DNA from: Mariniphaga sediminis
GTDB taxonomy: Bacteria > Bacteroidota > Bacteroidia > Bacteroidales > Prolixibacteraceae
Reading direction: 5' to 3'
Assembly: GCF_003573545.1 (NCBI RefSeq)
Contig: NZ_QWET01000015.1
Coordinates: forward strand, 62,001-126,000
DNA length: 64,000 nucleotides
Shown: one piece after another, positions 1-8,460 of the stretch
Position numbering within the stretch: the stretch's first letter is position 1
Layout: every line of letters begins with the position of its first letter
The notes under the pieces: generated by a model
Told to the model about the DNA's origin: nothing
Seen by the model: the letters and a program-made list of their open reading frames with translations, nothing else
The model's database searches: none
Program-made: the position numbers and the translations under genes

Positions 1-1
1 G

Positions 2-118
2 ATACCGGTAAACGATTACCTGTTCATGATTGGCGAGGATGGTTTTTACCAGTATGATTATTCCGATTTGAACGATATTAGGCAAATTAGCTATATCCCT
101 GTGAAGAATGACAGTTAA
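2..118 (+). CDS. LVIVD-repeat-containing protein, C-terminal end (partial)
   Basis: The window opens inside a gene. The frame starting at base 2 reads 38 residues to a TAA at 116-118. The visible tail contains LFMIGEDGFYQYDYSDL, which matches the end of the beta-propeller-like LVIVD repeat unit found in secreted Bacteroidota proteins of unknown function. The start and any signal peptide lie upstream of the window. The short lipoprotein at 201-602 follows on the same strand and could be its partner. The family call rests on one repeat unit, so it is moderate. Confidence 0.55.
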   Translation: MPVNDYLFMIGEDGFYQYDYSDLNDIRQISYIPVKNDS

Positions 119-200
119 GCAATATTGGAACAAGGAGTCAGATTATTGCTCAGCGTGATGTCATGACTTGTAATTTGGAAAGTAATGTTACAAGATAAAA

Positions 201-602
201 ATGTATAACCCGGTGAACAGGTATCTTAAATATATATTAGTGCTGTTGGCTGTTTTCTACCTATCCGGGTGCAGGAGTGATTCAGGAGGGGGAGATTTTT
301 TCCTGGTGAAGGTAATCGGAAAAGGAGTGGATTGCAATGAAACGTATCTGGTTAAATTTCAGGAAGAAGATGAGGAAAGAGTGAGCAAATACATGGAGGG
401 AATGAACACTCATTTTCCTGTTTTTTATGCCAACAATTTACCGGAAAAGTTTAAAGAAAAGGGGCGTACTCTCAAAGTAAAATTATATGAATGCCAACAA
501 GGGGAGTTGCCTCTTTGTACCGCAAAGGATCCGGGTTTTGGTTCTGTTTGTATCGAATCTGCCACAGCCATTAGTTTGGCAATGCCCTGGATGTTGTTTT
601 AG
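201..602 (+). CDS. small lipoprotein, unknown function
   Basis: This encodes 133 residues. The N-terminus has a basic start, a hydrophobic stretch (about residues 9-22) and a lipobox LSGC with the lipidated Cys near residue 24, so the product is probably an outer-membrane or periplasmic lipoprotein. The mature part is about 110 residues with four further cysteines (CNE, ECQ, LCT, VCI), which could form disulfides. I do not recognise the family. It lies 82 bp downstream of the LVIVD-repeat gene on the same strand and may share its transcript. It is followed by about 1 kb without intact genes. Confidence 0.6.
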   Translation: MYNPVNRYLKYILVLLAVFYLSGCRSDSGGGDFFLVKVIGKGVDCNETYLVKFQEEDEERVSKYMEGMNTHFPVFYANNLPEKFKEKGRTLKVKLYECQQGELPLCTAKDPGFGSVCIESATAISLAMPWMLF

Positions 603-715
603 CGTTTTCTGTTTTGAATGTTAGAATAAGGTTTTGACAAAAAAATATAGCCACTGGCGGTTGCGAATTGGTTTGTCTTAATTATCCTTATCCAAATGTA
701 GAATACCCAACAATC

Positions 716-917
716 AATATCCAAAGATGGAGAAACATTTAGGTTGGCAATACAACCTTTGCAACTCTCTGTGTCTTCTCTGCGCCCTTTGTGGTTAAAT
801 AAAATTAGCCAAAGACAACCACAAAGAAAGCACAAAGGGGATGAAGAGAGGATTGAAAATATGTTTCTTTTTTCGGAAAATACCCAATGCAGAATACTCA
901 ATGTTCAATATCCAAAT
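716..917. repeat. dispersed hairpin repeat, copy 1
   Basis: This ~200-bp unit is repeated in diverged form at 983-1170, offset 267 bp. Its core holds CTCTGTGTCTTCTCTGCG, then an inverted repeat CTTTGTGGTT (787-796) and AACCACAAAG (817-826). Open frames through it are by-products of the repeat. Similar 'ctctgtg...gtggtta' sequences occur as dispersed repeats in many environmental bacterial genomes, from general knowledge; no search was done. Confidence 0.7.
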
Positions 918-982
918 AGCAGTTTTTTGTTGGGTATTGGGTATTGGTTGTTGATTATTGGAAATTTGTTTTTTTTTTACGA

Positions 983-1170
983 AATATCCAAAGCAGAAAA
1001 AAACATTTGGGTTGGTAAAACTACTTTGCGGTTCTCTGTGTCTTCTCTGCGTCCTCTGTGGTTATATAAAAAAGTTAACCACAAAGAAAGCACAAAGAGA
1101 ATGAAGAGAGGATTAAGATTTTTGCCCCTCTTCTCAGAAATATTCAATGTAAAATACCCAACATTCAAAC
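983..1170. repeat. dispersed hairpin repeat, copy 2
   Basis: This is the second diverged copy of the unit at 716-917. It shares AATATCCAAAG, the run TTCTCTGTGTCTTCTCTGCG, the inverted repeat CTCTGTGGTTA / TAACCACAAAG (the second arm ending at 1086), and the trailing GAATGAAGAGAGGATT. Copies match along most of their length with small indels, so this looks like duplication or repeated insertion of one element and then drift. Confidence 0.7.
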
Positions 1171-1646
1171 CTGAAGGAATATTTGGGATAGCATCAGAAA
1201 ATAAAGGGATTTGATGCGACGGTAAAAGCATTGGTAAAGAATAAACCGGTAACAAAAACCAGCGATAAAATAGGGAGCTGCAGGAAAGAACAGGATGAAA
1301 ATCATACCTGTTTTTTTAATCGGGATAACACATAAAGGAGTGAGTATGGGCAGCCTGAAATATTATACAGGAAAGAAATTGCAGAAATAAAAAATTAAAT
1401 AGTTTTGTAAACCAGTAAATGCAGAATAAACATTTGCTCCTATCAGAAATTAGAAATAAAATTTTTCAAATTATTTTAGGAAAGGTCAGGAAGTTTTTTT
1501 CTCCATGGGGAGAGGATACCACGGAGTCTGAAGTTGCAGGGAATGTAATTAAAGAGCAGGGAGAGAAAATAGAATTGTGAAGAGGCAATGCGGGAGAATA
1601 GTAGCTTTTGATAAATTAATATTATAATAAATAGAATAAGTCTACG
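1171..1646. other. intergenic stretch without an intact gene
   Basis: No credible complete gene is seen here. From 1210 one frame reads FDATVKALVKNKPV and ends at a TAA near 1327. It loosely resembles the C-terminal tail of redoxin/AhpC-TSA-like proteins and may be a decayed gene end, but the match is weak. The last 60 bases before the GH92 start are very AT-rich and contain TAGCTTTTG (near 1601), a possible imperfect -7 box. Confidence 0.4.
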
Positions 1647-4526
1647 ATGAACTACTTCAAAATTTTTACGCTTCTTTTAGTCGTTTTTATCCATGCCGGT
1701 TGTACGCAACAAACAGGCTCCAAAGAAAAAGATTATGCTGCGCTGGTAAATCCATTTATTGGCACAATTGGCGGAGGTAATACGTTTACAGGCCCGGTTT
1801 TACCCTATGGAATGATTCAACCTGGTCCGTATATGGAATATGAGGATGATAAAAAATCTGGAGTAGTCTATGGTTTTAGTCATACGCATTTAAGCGGGAT
1901 GGCAGGTGGAGGTGTTTTGGCGCCCGGCGATATTTTAGTTATGCCTGTAGATAAACCTGATTTGTATACTTCAGATGTACAGTCTGCGTTTTTTCATAGT
2001 AATGAAACGGCTGCTCCTGGCTACTATAAGGTAGTTCTGAATGATCCGGAAATAATGGTTGAACTCACTGCTTCAACACGCGTTGCATTCCATAAATATA
2101 CATTCCCCCAAAATATAAGCCGGGGAGTTTTCCTGAAACTCGAAAATGGATTTGTTACTGTGAACGGGAATGAGATTTCAGGCTGTAATAACAACAAAAT
2201 TTATTTTGTAGCCCGTTTTTCAGAGCCGTTTGAAAATTATGAAATAGCTGTAAACAACACGCCGGTAACTGAACCGGATACCGTAAAAGCCAATGAAATA
2301 AAAAGTATTTTCAAATTTAAGCAACAAGACGAAAAACCCATTTTACTTAAGGTTGCCATTTCTACAGTCAGTATTGAAGGAGCCCGAAAGAATCTTGAAT
2401 CAGAGATGTCCGGCTGGGATTTTGAACAGGCAAAAAAAGAAGCACGCCAAACCTGGAATAAAGAATTGAATAAAATTCAGGTTGAAGGGGGTACAGAAAC
2501 AGAACAGATTATTTTTTACACGTCGTTGTATCACTCTATGATTCATCCTAATGTATATATGGACGTTGACGGCAAATATCGCAGTACCAACGGAAAAGTT
2601 TATACTGCAAATGATTTCGTCAATTATACCAACTTTTCTCTTTGGGATACTTTTCGCGCACTTCACCCTCTGTTTACAATAATCAATCAAGAGCTTACTG
2701 TTGATTTTATCCGCACATTCCTGGAACGGTATGATCACAACGGGCGCATGTTAATAATGGAGTTTAACAACGAAGAAGGAGAAGTGCCGCCTATGATTGG
2801 CTACCATTCGCTTTCGGTTGTTGCAGATGCCTATGAAAAAGGAATTCGCGATTTTGATGTGCAAAAAGCACTGCAAGCAATGGTCAAATTAGCTAATGAC
2901 TCAATCCGTCCCGAAAAAGAGTTATATCTTCAATACGGATTTATTCCTGCCGATTTTAAAGGGCAATCGGTTTCGAAAACGCTTGAATATTGTTATGATG
3001 ACTGGTGTGTTACCCGTCTTGCAAAAGATTTAGATAACGATATTGAAAAGAGTTTCAGTCAGCGGGGCAATTTTTATAAAAATGTATTTTCTCCTGAAGT
3101 AAATTTTATGCGTGGCCGTAAAAGCAATTTCAGGTTTGTCGATAATTTTGATCCCAAAGAAACCATCAATCATTATACTGAAGCAAATGCTTATCAGTAT
3201 TCTACGTTTGTTCCGCATGATATTAACGGTTTAATCGAATTAATGGGGGGCGATACCGTTTTTGAAGCCTGGCTTGATTCCTGTTTCTCAATAGAACCCG
3301 ATTTTTCGAAAATTAACCTGCGCGATGTTACGGGTTTGATTGGTCAGTATGCACATGGTAACGAGCCAAGCCACCATATTGCTTACCTGTATAATTATGT
3401 TGGCCTTCCCTGGAAAACTCAGGAAATGGTTCGCCGGATTCTTACTGAAATGTATAAAAATCAACAGGATGGTTTAGAGGGAAACGAAGACTGCGGCCAA
3501 ATGTCGGCCTGGTACGTAATGAGTGCTATGGGTTTTTATTCGGTAACTCCGGGGTTAGACTACTATGCCATTGGAAGTCCGGTTTTTGATAAAGTAACAA
3601 TGAACCTTGAAAATGGGAAAAAATTCGAAATTATTGCTAAACATAATGACCAAAGAAACATCTATATACAATCAGCAATTCTTAACGAAAATCCGTATTC
3701 AAAAAGTTATTTAAAACATGCCGATATAATAAATGGAGGAACCCTTGTTTTTGAGATGGGGGATTCGCCAAATAAGAGTTGGGGGGCAAATGTTGACGAC
3801 AGGCCGGTTGCATCCAACAATAAATTTAAATTTGCAGCATCGCCGGATATCGAATTCTCTGATGTCCTTTTTCTCAACAGCCGCGAAATTAAAATGTCTT
3901 TAACTGAACCGAATTCAAAAATCTATTATACGCTGGACGGGACCGAACCGACCAGGCATTCCAATTCATACCAGGATCCTATTGTTGTTTCGAAACCAAC
4001 TGTTCTGAAAACAATAAGTTTTGCGGATGACAAAAATCCAGGTTATCCGGTAACGGTTCATTTTAAACAAATTGCGATGCTCGACGCGGTAAATGTGGAT
4101 GGTTTGAAACCGGGTATTAAGTTTCTTTATCGTGAAGGGCCCCAGATAAAAAATGCAAAAGAACAAAGCCTGGCACCAATTCTGGATACCGGAGTTTTGA
4201 AAACATTTAATGTGGATGCCATAAAAGATGGCCGGGCATTTGGTTACAACCTGTCAGGTTATCTAAAAGTTCTCGAAACGGGTGTATACAGATTCTGGCT
4301 CGAAGCAAATGACGGAGCGGTTTTGTATATCAATGACAAGTTGATTATTGATAATGATGGAGGACATCGTGCACAGGTGCTCGACTCAAAAATTGGCTTG
4401 AAAAAAGGATGGCACCCGATAAAAGTTGATTATTTCCAGCAGGGGCTTGCAAAAAGCCTTCAGCTAAAATGGAGCGGGCCCGGAACTGAGGAACAGGAAG
4501 TATCCTCAGAGGTGCTGTTTCATTAA
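1647..4526 (+). CDS. GH92 family alpha-mannosidase-like lipoprotein with CHB/HEX-type and PA14 C-terminal domains
   Basis: This is a predicted exo-acting alpha-mannosidase (GH92 members are Ca-dependent and mostly alpha-1,2) of 959 residues. The N-terminus has a signal peptide with lipobox HAGC (Cys about 19), suggesting a surface or periplasmic lipoprotein. GH92 hallmarks are NPFIGTIGGGNTFTGP (about 34-50), GFSHTHLSGMAGGG (about 77-90) and the catalytic-region motif GNEDCGQMSAWY (about 612-623). After the (alpha/alpha)6 catalytic part come a chitobiase/hexosaminidase C-terminal-type domain (about 745-815, YYTLDGTEPT) and a PA14 domain (about 825-955, FWLEANDGAVLYINDK), probably for glycan binding. 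It stands alone, with no SusC/D beside it and a gene on the opposite strand downstream. The family call is firm; the exact linkage is unknown. Confidence 0.93.
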   Translation: MNYFKIFTLLLVVFIHAGCTQQTGSKEKDYAALVNPFIGTIGGGNTFTGPVLPYGMIQPGPYMEYEDDKKSGVVYGFSHTHLSGMAGGGVLAPGDILVMPVDKPDLYTSDVQSAFFHSNETAAPGYYKVVLNDPEIMVELTASTRVAFHKYTFPQNISRGVFLKLENGFVTVNGNEISGCNNNKIYFVARFSEPFENYEIAVNNTPVTEPDTVKANEIKSIFKFKQQDEKPILLKVAISTVSIEGARKNLESEMSGWDFEQAKKEARQTWNKELNKIQVEGGTETEQIIFYTSLYHSMIHPNVYMDVDGKYRSTNGKVYTANDFVNYTNFSLWDTFRALHPLFTIINQELTVDFIRTFLERYDHNGRMLIMEFNNEEGEVPPMIGYHSLSVVADAYEKGIRDFDVQKALQAMVKLANDSIRPEKELYLQYGFIPADFKGQSVSKTLEYCYDDWCVTRLAKDLDNDIEKSFSQRGNFYKNVFSPEVNFMRGRKSNFRFVDNFDPKETINHYTEANAYQYSTFVPHDINGLIELMGGDTVFEAWLDSCFSIEPDFSKINLRDVTGLIGQYAHGNEPSHHIAYLYNYVGLPWKTQEMVRRILTEMYKNQQDGLEGNEDCGQMSAWYVMSAMGFYSVTPGLDYYAIGSPVFDKVTMNLENGKKFEIIAKHNDQRNIYIQSAILNENPYSKSYLKHADIINGGTLVFEMGDSPNKSWGANVDDRPVASNNKFKFAASPDIEFSDVLFLNSREIKMSLTEPNSKIYYTLDGTEPTRHSNSYQDPIVVSKPTVLKTISFADDKNPGYPVTVHFKQIAMLDAVNVDGLKPGIKFLYREGPQIKNAKEQSLAPILDTGVLKTFNVDAIKDGRAFGYNLSGYLKVLETGVYRFWLEANDGAVLYINDKLIIDNDGGHRAQVLDSKIGLKKGWHPIKVDYFQQGLAKSLQLKWSGPGTEEQEVSSEVLFH

Positions 4527-4717
4527 ATTTTTTATAAATAATATCTTCCAGATGTGTGGGCCTGTTGTTAGAATGATCATACTCAAAAAATGCATGTAAA
4601 TAGAGGATTATATGCTGCCAATTCTGTGTGATGCAGTGAACCGGCAAACGGGTAATTCTTTAGGTTTTTAATTGCTCTCCCTGCCAGCCAGACTGGATTT
4701 TGGTTCCCTCTGGATGA

Positions 4718-5602
4718 TTATCCGATTTTTACAGAAGTCATGGTTAATGAGCCCGCAACAGCTTTATCGTTGAACAGTTCAATTTCTTCTTTTTTTCCAC
4801 TTAACGCAAGCGAATACAGCAGTGGTAAATAATGTTCCGGGGTAGGAATAGCAAGCTGGAACGCTTTTCCCAGGGACGAATAGGCAATTAAAGGTTGGTG
4901 GTTTCTGTCCAGGATAAGTTCCTTCATTTTTGTGTTGGCTTCAATGGCCCAGTCGAACCCGAAATCTTCCGTATTTAGTTTATCCCAGGCAACCCTTCTC
5001 AGGTTATGTACCATATTTCCGCTGCCAACTATCAAGACTCCCTTTTCCCTCAGTTTTGAAAGTTCCCGGGCAAGCTGGTAATGATAGGCAGGCGATTTGG
5101 TATAGTCGAGGCTCATTTGAATGACGGGAATGTCTGCATCCGGATACAGGTGCTTAATGACCGACCAGGCGCCGTGGTCCAGTCCCCATTTTTGGTCCAG
5201 CCCAATTTCGGTCATTTGTACCAGGTTTTTGGTTTCTTCAGCTAACTCAGGGCTCCCGGGAGCCGGGTATTGTACCTCAAACAATTTTTTAGGAAATCCT
5301 CCAAAATCATGTATCGTTCGTGGATGCTTCATTGCGGTGACTAACGTTCCTCTGGTTTCCCAATGCGCGGAAATACAAAGTACAGCTTTGGGTTTCTCAA
5401 ACGATTGTGAAATTTTTCTGAATCCGCTTACAAACTCATTTTCTTCAATGGCATTCATGGGGCTGCCATGACCAAGAAAAAGTACCGGCATTTTTTCGGT
5501 ATTTTCAAAGGTCTCCGTCATTTTATTTAATCCTTGCATTTTCATGGTAACAGCTGTTAACGGCAATACCGAAATTGTTTTTAAGAAGTGTTTTCTTTTC
5601 AT
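4718..5602 (-). CDS. ygiD: 4,5-DOPA dioxygenase-like extradiol dioxygenase (LigB/DODA family, YgiD-like)
   Basis: This is a class III extradiol ring-cleaving dioxygenase-like protein of about 294 residues. Family signatures are MPVLFLGHGSPMNA near the N-terminus, ISAHWETRGT, and GSGNMVHNLR; the histidines in these motifs fit the metal ligands of the YgiD/DODA family. I chose the ATG at 5602 because GAGAAAGAGG precedes it and the protein then begins MKRKHFLKTISVLPLT; a TTG at 5635 would extend it by 11 residues. The start resembles a Tat-like or weak signal sequence, unusual for this normally cytoplasmic enzyme. It follows DoxX by 33 bp and ends a probable araC-yceI-doxX-ygiD series. The true substrate is unknown. 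Confidence 0.85.
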   Translation of the reverse strand: MKRKHFLKTISVLPLTAVTMKMQGLNKMTETFENTEKMPVLFLGHGSPMNAIEENEFVSGFRKISQSFEKPKAVLCISAHWETRGTLVTAMKHPRTIHDFGGFPKKLFEVQYPAPGSPELAEETKNLVQMTEIGLDQKWGLDHGAWSVIKHLYPDADIPVIQMSLDYTKSPAYHYQLARELSKLREKGVLIVGSGNMVHNLRRVAWDKLNTEDFGFDWAIEANTKMKELILDRNHQPLIAYSSLGKAFQLAIPTPEHYLPLLYSLALSGKKEEIELFNDKAVAGSLTMTSVKIG

Positions 5603-5635
5603 CCTCTTTCTCTTGTACGCAAAGTAATCATGCAA

Positions 5636-6064
5636 CTACTGACTTTTCTTCATCTTTTCTGAAAGTAAATAGTCAATCGAATATTTCCCGGCTCCTGTTA
5701 GTAACAGAACGATAAAAATTAATCCGAATAACAGGGACTTTTCCTTGCTGGAAAAGGGATCAGCACCGTGGATATGGAAAGCAGCAATAAGCATGGTTAT
5801 AATAAGCGGAATGGATGACAGCCGGGTCCCCAGTCCGAATAATATAAAAATGGAACAAATTACTTCTGCAAATACTGCAAGTGCAAGGGATAAAACCGTA
5901 CTCATCCCAAAAACACTTGCAAAAGCAATGGGTTCACCCGAAAAAAATTGCATCAGTTTTGGAACCCCATGTGTCAGCATCATCAAAGCTGCCCCGGCCC
6001 GAAGTAATAATAGCGCAAAATTAGTATTGGCTATTTGCATTGTTTTTATTAATGACTGATTCAT
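5636..6064 (-). CDS. DoxX family membrane protein
   Basis: This is a 142-residue integral membrane protein with four hydrophobic segments (about residues 16-35, 52-75, 80-98, 108-126). The motif RAGAALMMLTHGVPKL near the N-terminus and the mid-protein loop HGADPFSSKE are typical of the short DoxX/YphA family. DoxX proteins are associated with redox and quinone-linked functions and often sit beside YceI and dioxygenase-like genes in Bacteroidota. It lies between YceI (64 bp upstream) and the DODA-like gene (33 bp downstream) on the same strand, so co-transcription is likely. No catalytic residues can be assigned. Confidence 0.85.
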   Translation of the reverse strand: MNQSLIKTMQIANTNFALLLLRAGAALMMLTHGVPKLMQFFSGEPIAFASVFGMSTVLSLALAVFAEVICSIFILFGLGTRLSSIPLIITMLIAAFHIHGADPFSSKEKSLLFGLIFIVLLLTGAGKYSIDYLLSEKMKKSQ

Positions 6065-6127
6065 GTCAAGAACACTAATTAATTGTTTCCTATTGTTTTC
6101 TGTCTCTTCTGTAAAGTGGCTTTGTGC

Positions 6128-6655
6128 TTAGTTTTGTTTCATAAACTGCACTTCTGCCAGAATTTTAACCTCATCGCTTACCAAAACACCTCCAGATTCC
6201 AGTACAGCATTCCAGTTCAAACCCCAGTCTTTCCGGTTGATTTTTCCGGTGAGTGAAAATCCTGCTTTTTCATTTCCCCAGGGGTCTTTGTTGGTTCCGC
6301 CAAACTCAACATCAAGAACCACCTCTTTTGATATACCTTTAATGGTAAGAATTCCTTTGAGTTTAAATTCATCGTCGTCAGTTTTAACAAGCGATGTTGA
6401 CTCGAAGGTAAGCTCCTTGTGTTTTTCCACATCGAAAAAGTCGCCACTTTTCAGGTGATTGTCGCGGTCTTCGTTATTGGTAAAAACCGATGAGCTGTCA
6501 ATGGTTACTTTAACACGAGATTTTGTAAAATCCTCGCCGTCAATTTCTGCAGAAATTTTTCTGAATTCACCTTTTACATTGGTTATCATCAGGTGTTTTA
6601 CTCTGAATAAAAGTTCACTGTGGGTTGGGTCTAATACCCATTTTGTTGTTGCCAT
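6128..6655 (-). CDS. YceI family lipocalin-like protein
   Basis: This 175-residue single-domain protein matches the YceI family from end to end. It starts TKWVLDPTHSELLFRVKHLM and contains SGDFFDVEKHKELTFEST and LTIKGISKEVVLDVEFGG, the standard YceI signatures. YceI folds as a lipocalin-like beta-barrel that binds polyprenyl or other lipophilic molecules. No signal peptide is visible, so this copy appears cytoplasmic, as in many Bacteroidota. A good -7 box lies at 6689-6696 upstream. The gene probably heads the transcript that continues into DoxX and the DODA-like gene. Confidence 0.92.
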   Translation of the reverse strand: MATTKWVLDPTHSELLFRVKHLMITNVKGEFRKISAEIDGEDFTKSRVKVTIDSSSVFTNNEDRDNHLKSGDFFDVEKHKELTFESTSLVKTDDDEFKLKGILTIKGISKEVVLDVEFGGTNKDPWGNEKAGFSLTGKINRKDWGLNWNAVLESGGVLVSDEVKILAEVQFMKQN

Positions 6656-6688
6656 TTTCTTTCTTTTTAATGATTTATACTAACGGTA

Positions 6689-6696
6689 CAAAAATA
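6689..6696 (-). promoter_or_regulatory. Bacteroidota -7 promoter element for the YceI operon
   Basis: On the minus strand this reads TATTTTTG, a full match to the Bacteroidota consensus TAnnTTTG, about 35 bp before the YceI start codon. I see no clear TTTG -33 element at the usual 19-20 bp spacing, so this is a partial match only. Confidence 0.4.
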
Positions 6697-6747
6697 CAGG
6701 CAGACCGGGACAGTGTGGTTACAGTTTTCGGAAAAGCTGTTGTAAAA

Positions 6748-7578
6748 TCAGGAAAAGAGTTTTTTCATAGAGGTCCGAAAAGCCGATGGCGACTGTCCGG
6801 TTTTCTTCTTAAAGACGTTGGTAAAGTATGATTTTTCATTGTAACCCAACTCAAAGCCAATTTCGGCAATGGTCAGGTCGGTGGTTATCAGCATATTTTT
6901 TGCTTCGGTCAGCTTTCTGGTTTCAATTATTTCTGAAACACTCTGCTGCAGAATGTTCTGACATATTACGTTCAGGTTTCGGGGTGTCATAAATAGCTTT
7001 TCGGCATAAAATGAAACTCCGGCCGGCCTTCTGAAATTTTCCTCCAGCACGGCAAGGAAGTTTTTAAAGGTTTGGCTTTGGGTTTTAAGAAGTCCTTCCG
7101 TATCCGGAAGAATTTTTTTGCGTTGCGATTCAATCATTATAAACACCGCCTGAAGGAGGTGACGTATAATGGCCAGATCCGGATTCTCCTGCTGATATTC
7201 CAGGTACATCATTTCGCACAGGGTGTTTACCCGGTCGAAACAGGTTCCCCGTTCAAATTCAATATTTGCCTGATTGTGGTAAAACCCGTAAAGCTGAAAG
7301 ATGATTTCGGGAATAAATTCGCTTTGAAACCGAATAACCCAGGCAAAAAAAAGTTCGTTTTTTAACCGTGGCTGAACACGGTGTACCTTCCCTTTTGTGA
7401 TAAAACTGGCGTAGGGTGAATCTGTCCGGGTAGAATCAAAATCAATGAAATGCTCCAGTTGCCCTTCAATCCCGATAATCAATTCCTCGTAGTCGTGTTG
7501 GTGTGGTTCATTAACAGAAGCGTTAATCTTTTTTGCTTCTTCTACAGAAACCGGATATATTTTAAATGTTTCATTCAT
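6748..7578 (-). CDS. AraC family transcriptional regulator
   Basis: This is a 276-residue regulator. The N-terminal half is cupin-like (VNEPHQHDYEELIIGIEGQL, about residues 22-41), the usual ligand-sensing part. The C-terminal ~100 residues form the double helix-turn-helix AraC domain, with LTIAEIGFELGYNEKSYFTN and FKKKTGQSPSAFR as the second HTH signature. It is on the same strand as, and about 90 bp upstream of, the YceI-DoxX-DODA genes, and so is a natural candidate for their regulator. A 28-bp region with perfect 9-bp inverted arms lies 30-57 bp upstream of its start and could be its own operator. Confidence 0.92.
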   Translation of the reverse strand: MNETFKIYPVSVEEAKKINASVNEPHQHDYEELIIGIEGQLEHFIDFDSTRTDSPYASFITKGKVHRVQPRLKNELFFAWVIRFQSEFIPEIIFQLYGFYHNQANIEFERGTCFDRVNTLCEMMYLEYQQENPDLAIIRHLLQAVFIMIESQRKKILPDTEGLLKTQSQTFKNFLAVLEENFRRPAGVSFYAEKLFMTPRNLNVICQNILQQSVSEIIETRKLTEAKNMLITTDLTIAEIGFELGYNEKSYFTNVFKKKTGQSPSAFRTSMKKLFS

Positions 7579-7607
7579 TTCTGCTTATTTTATACAATAC
7601 TACTAAA

Positions 7608-7635
7608 AATTTTCAGGTAAAAGTATCTGAAAATT
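7608..7635. promoter_or_regulatory. perfect inverted repeat between araC and ECF sigma genes, candidate operator
   Basis: AATTTTCAG (7608-7616) and CTGAAAATT (7627-7635) are exact inverted arms of 9 bp separated by 10 bp. The site lies in the 202-bp divergent promoter region, 30-57 bp from the araC start. Arm length and spacing fit a dimeric regulator site. There is no gene end here that would call for a terminator. Confidence 0.4.
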
Positions 7636-7766
7636 ATTTCAGCCGTTTTACGAAGAAAGGCCGGTTAATTCCGGTATAAAAAAAGTTTCTGTTTATAGAA
7701 AAATGCGCGGATTAAATTTGAAATGGTAATTTTGGATTGATTTTTATAATCACGTTCAAAATAATT

Positions 7767-7774
7767 TACTTTTG
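7767..7774 (+). promoter_or_regulatory. -7 promoter element immediately before the ECF sigma gene
   Basis: TACTTTTG fits TAnnTTTG exactly and ends six bases before the ATG at 7781. Transcription starting at the usual distance would begin at or next to the start codon, giving a leaderless or nearly leaderless mRNA. No convincing TTTG -33 box is present. Confidence 0.4.
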
Positions 7775-7780
7775 TTCCTG

Positions 7781-8389
7781 ATGAACCTAATTAAAGAGAA
7801 CGAACATTCAGAAAAGAATAAATTTTTATTCGGTGATGAAAGAATGTTCGAATTTATTTTTAAAGCATATTTCCCCCGTTTAATGGCTTTTGCAATTAAG
7901 TTTATTCCGGATAGGGTGGAAGCGGAGGATATTATTCAGGAGGCTTTTTTGAAAATCTGGAAGGAAAGGGAAAAAATTGAAGAAGACACATTTCGGTCTT
8001 ATGTATTTACCTTGGTACGGAATGCCTGCTTAAACTACATTAAACATCAAAGAATAGTAAATAGTTATAACGCTGAATTAGAGGATAAGATAAAGGGAGA
8101 GGAACTATATTATACCGACTTTTTTAGCGACCCCTACCATCAAACTGTCTTCAACGAAATGGAAAGCGAGATTAAAGTGGTATTGAATAACCTTCCGGAG
8201 CAAACCAGAAGAGTTTTTTACCTTTCCCGTTTTAATGGATTAAAAAATTCAGAGATTGCACAAAAGCTGAATATTACATTAAGGACAGTCGAAAAACACA
8301 ATACCAAAGCGCTTCAAAAATTAAAAGAACATTTTACATCGAATTACCTTTTGGCCCTTGTTGTAATAGAAATGATTAAAGAGTTGTAG
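7781..8389 (+). CDS. ECF-type RNA polymerase sigma factor (FecI-like, Bacteroidota PUL type)
   Basis: This is a 202-residue sigma-70 family ECF factor starting at the ATG at 7781; a TTG at 7772 adds only three residues. Region 2 is seen at YFPRLMAFAIKFIPDRVEAE followed by DIIQEAFLKIWKE (about residues 28-65). Region 4 is seen at LPEQTRRVFYLSRFNGLKNS, then EIAQKLNITLRTVEKH (about 138-180). It precedes a FecR-type anti-sigma gene by 71 bp and then a SusC with an N-terminal signalling (STN) domain. That order is the standard trans-envelope signalling arrangement of Bacteroidota PULs, so it should direct transcription of the SusC/SusD genes when its glycan is imported. Confidence 0.93.
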   Translation: MNLIKENEHSEKNKFLFGDERMFEFIFKAYFPRLMAFAIKFIPDRVEAEDIIQEAFLKIWKEREKIEEDTFRSYVFTLVRNACLNYIKHQRIVNSYNAELEDKIKGEELYYTDFFSDPYHQTVFNEMESEIKVVLNNLPEQTRRVFYLSRFNGLKNSEIAQKLNITLRTVEKHNTKALQKLKEHFTSNYLLALVVIEMIKEL

Positions 8390-8460
8390 AATTTTTTTTG
8401 CATCATGGGGGGCGGTATTTTATTTCATAATTGTATTACTTATATAGAGTATTTTACATT

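Noticed and set aside
744-1214. A 156-codon open frame across the repeat region, with an opposite-strand frame at 977-1255
   Set aside because: Both frames follow the two repeat copies, contain no recognisable domain and encode the same repeat-derived string twice; they are by-products of the element, not genes.
4718-5635. TTG at 5635 as the start of the DODA-like gene
   Set aside because: The ATG at 5602 has GAGAAAGAGG in front of it and gives a normal N-terminus; the TTG would add 11 residues with no homologous role.
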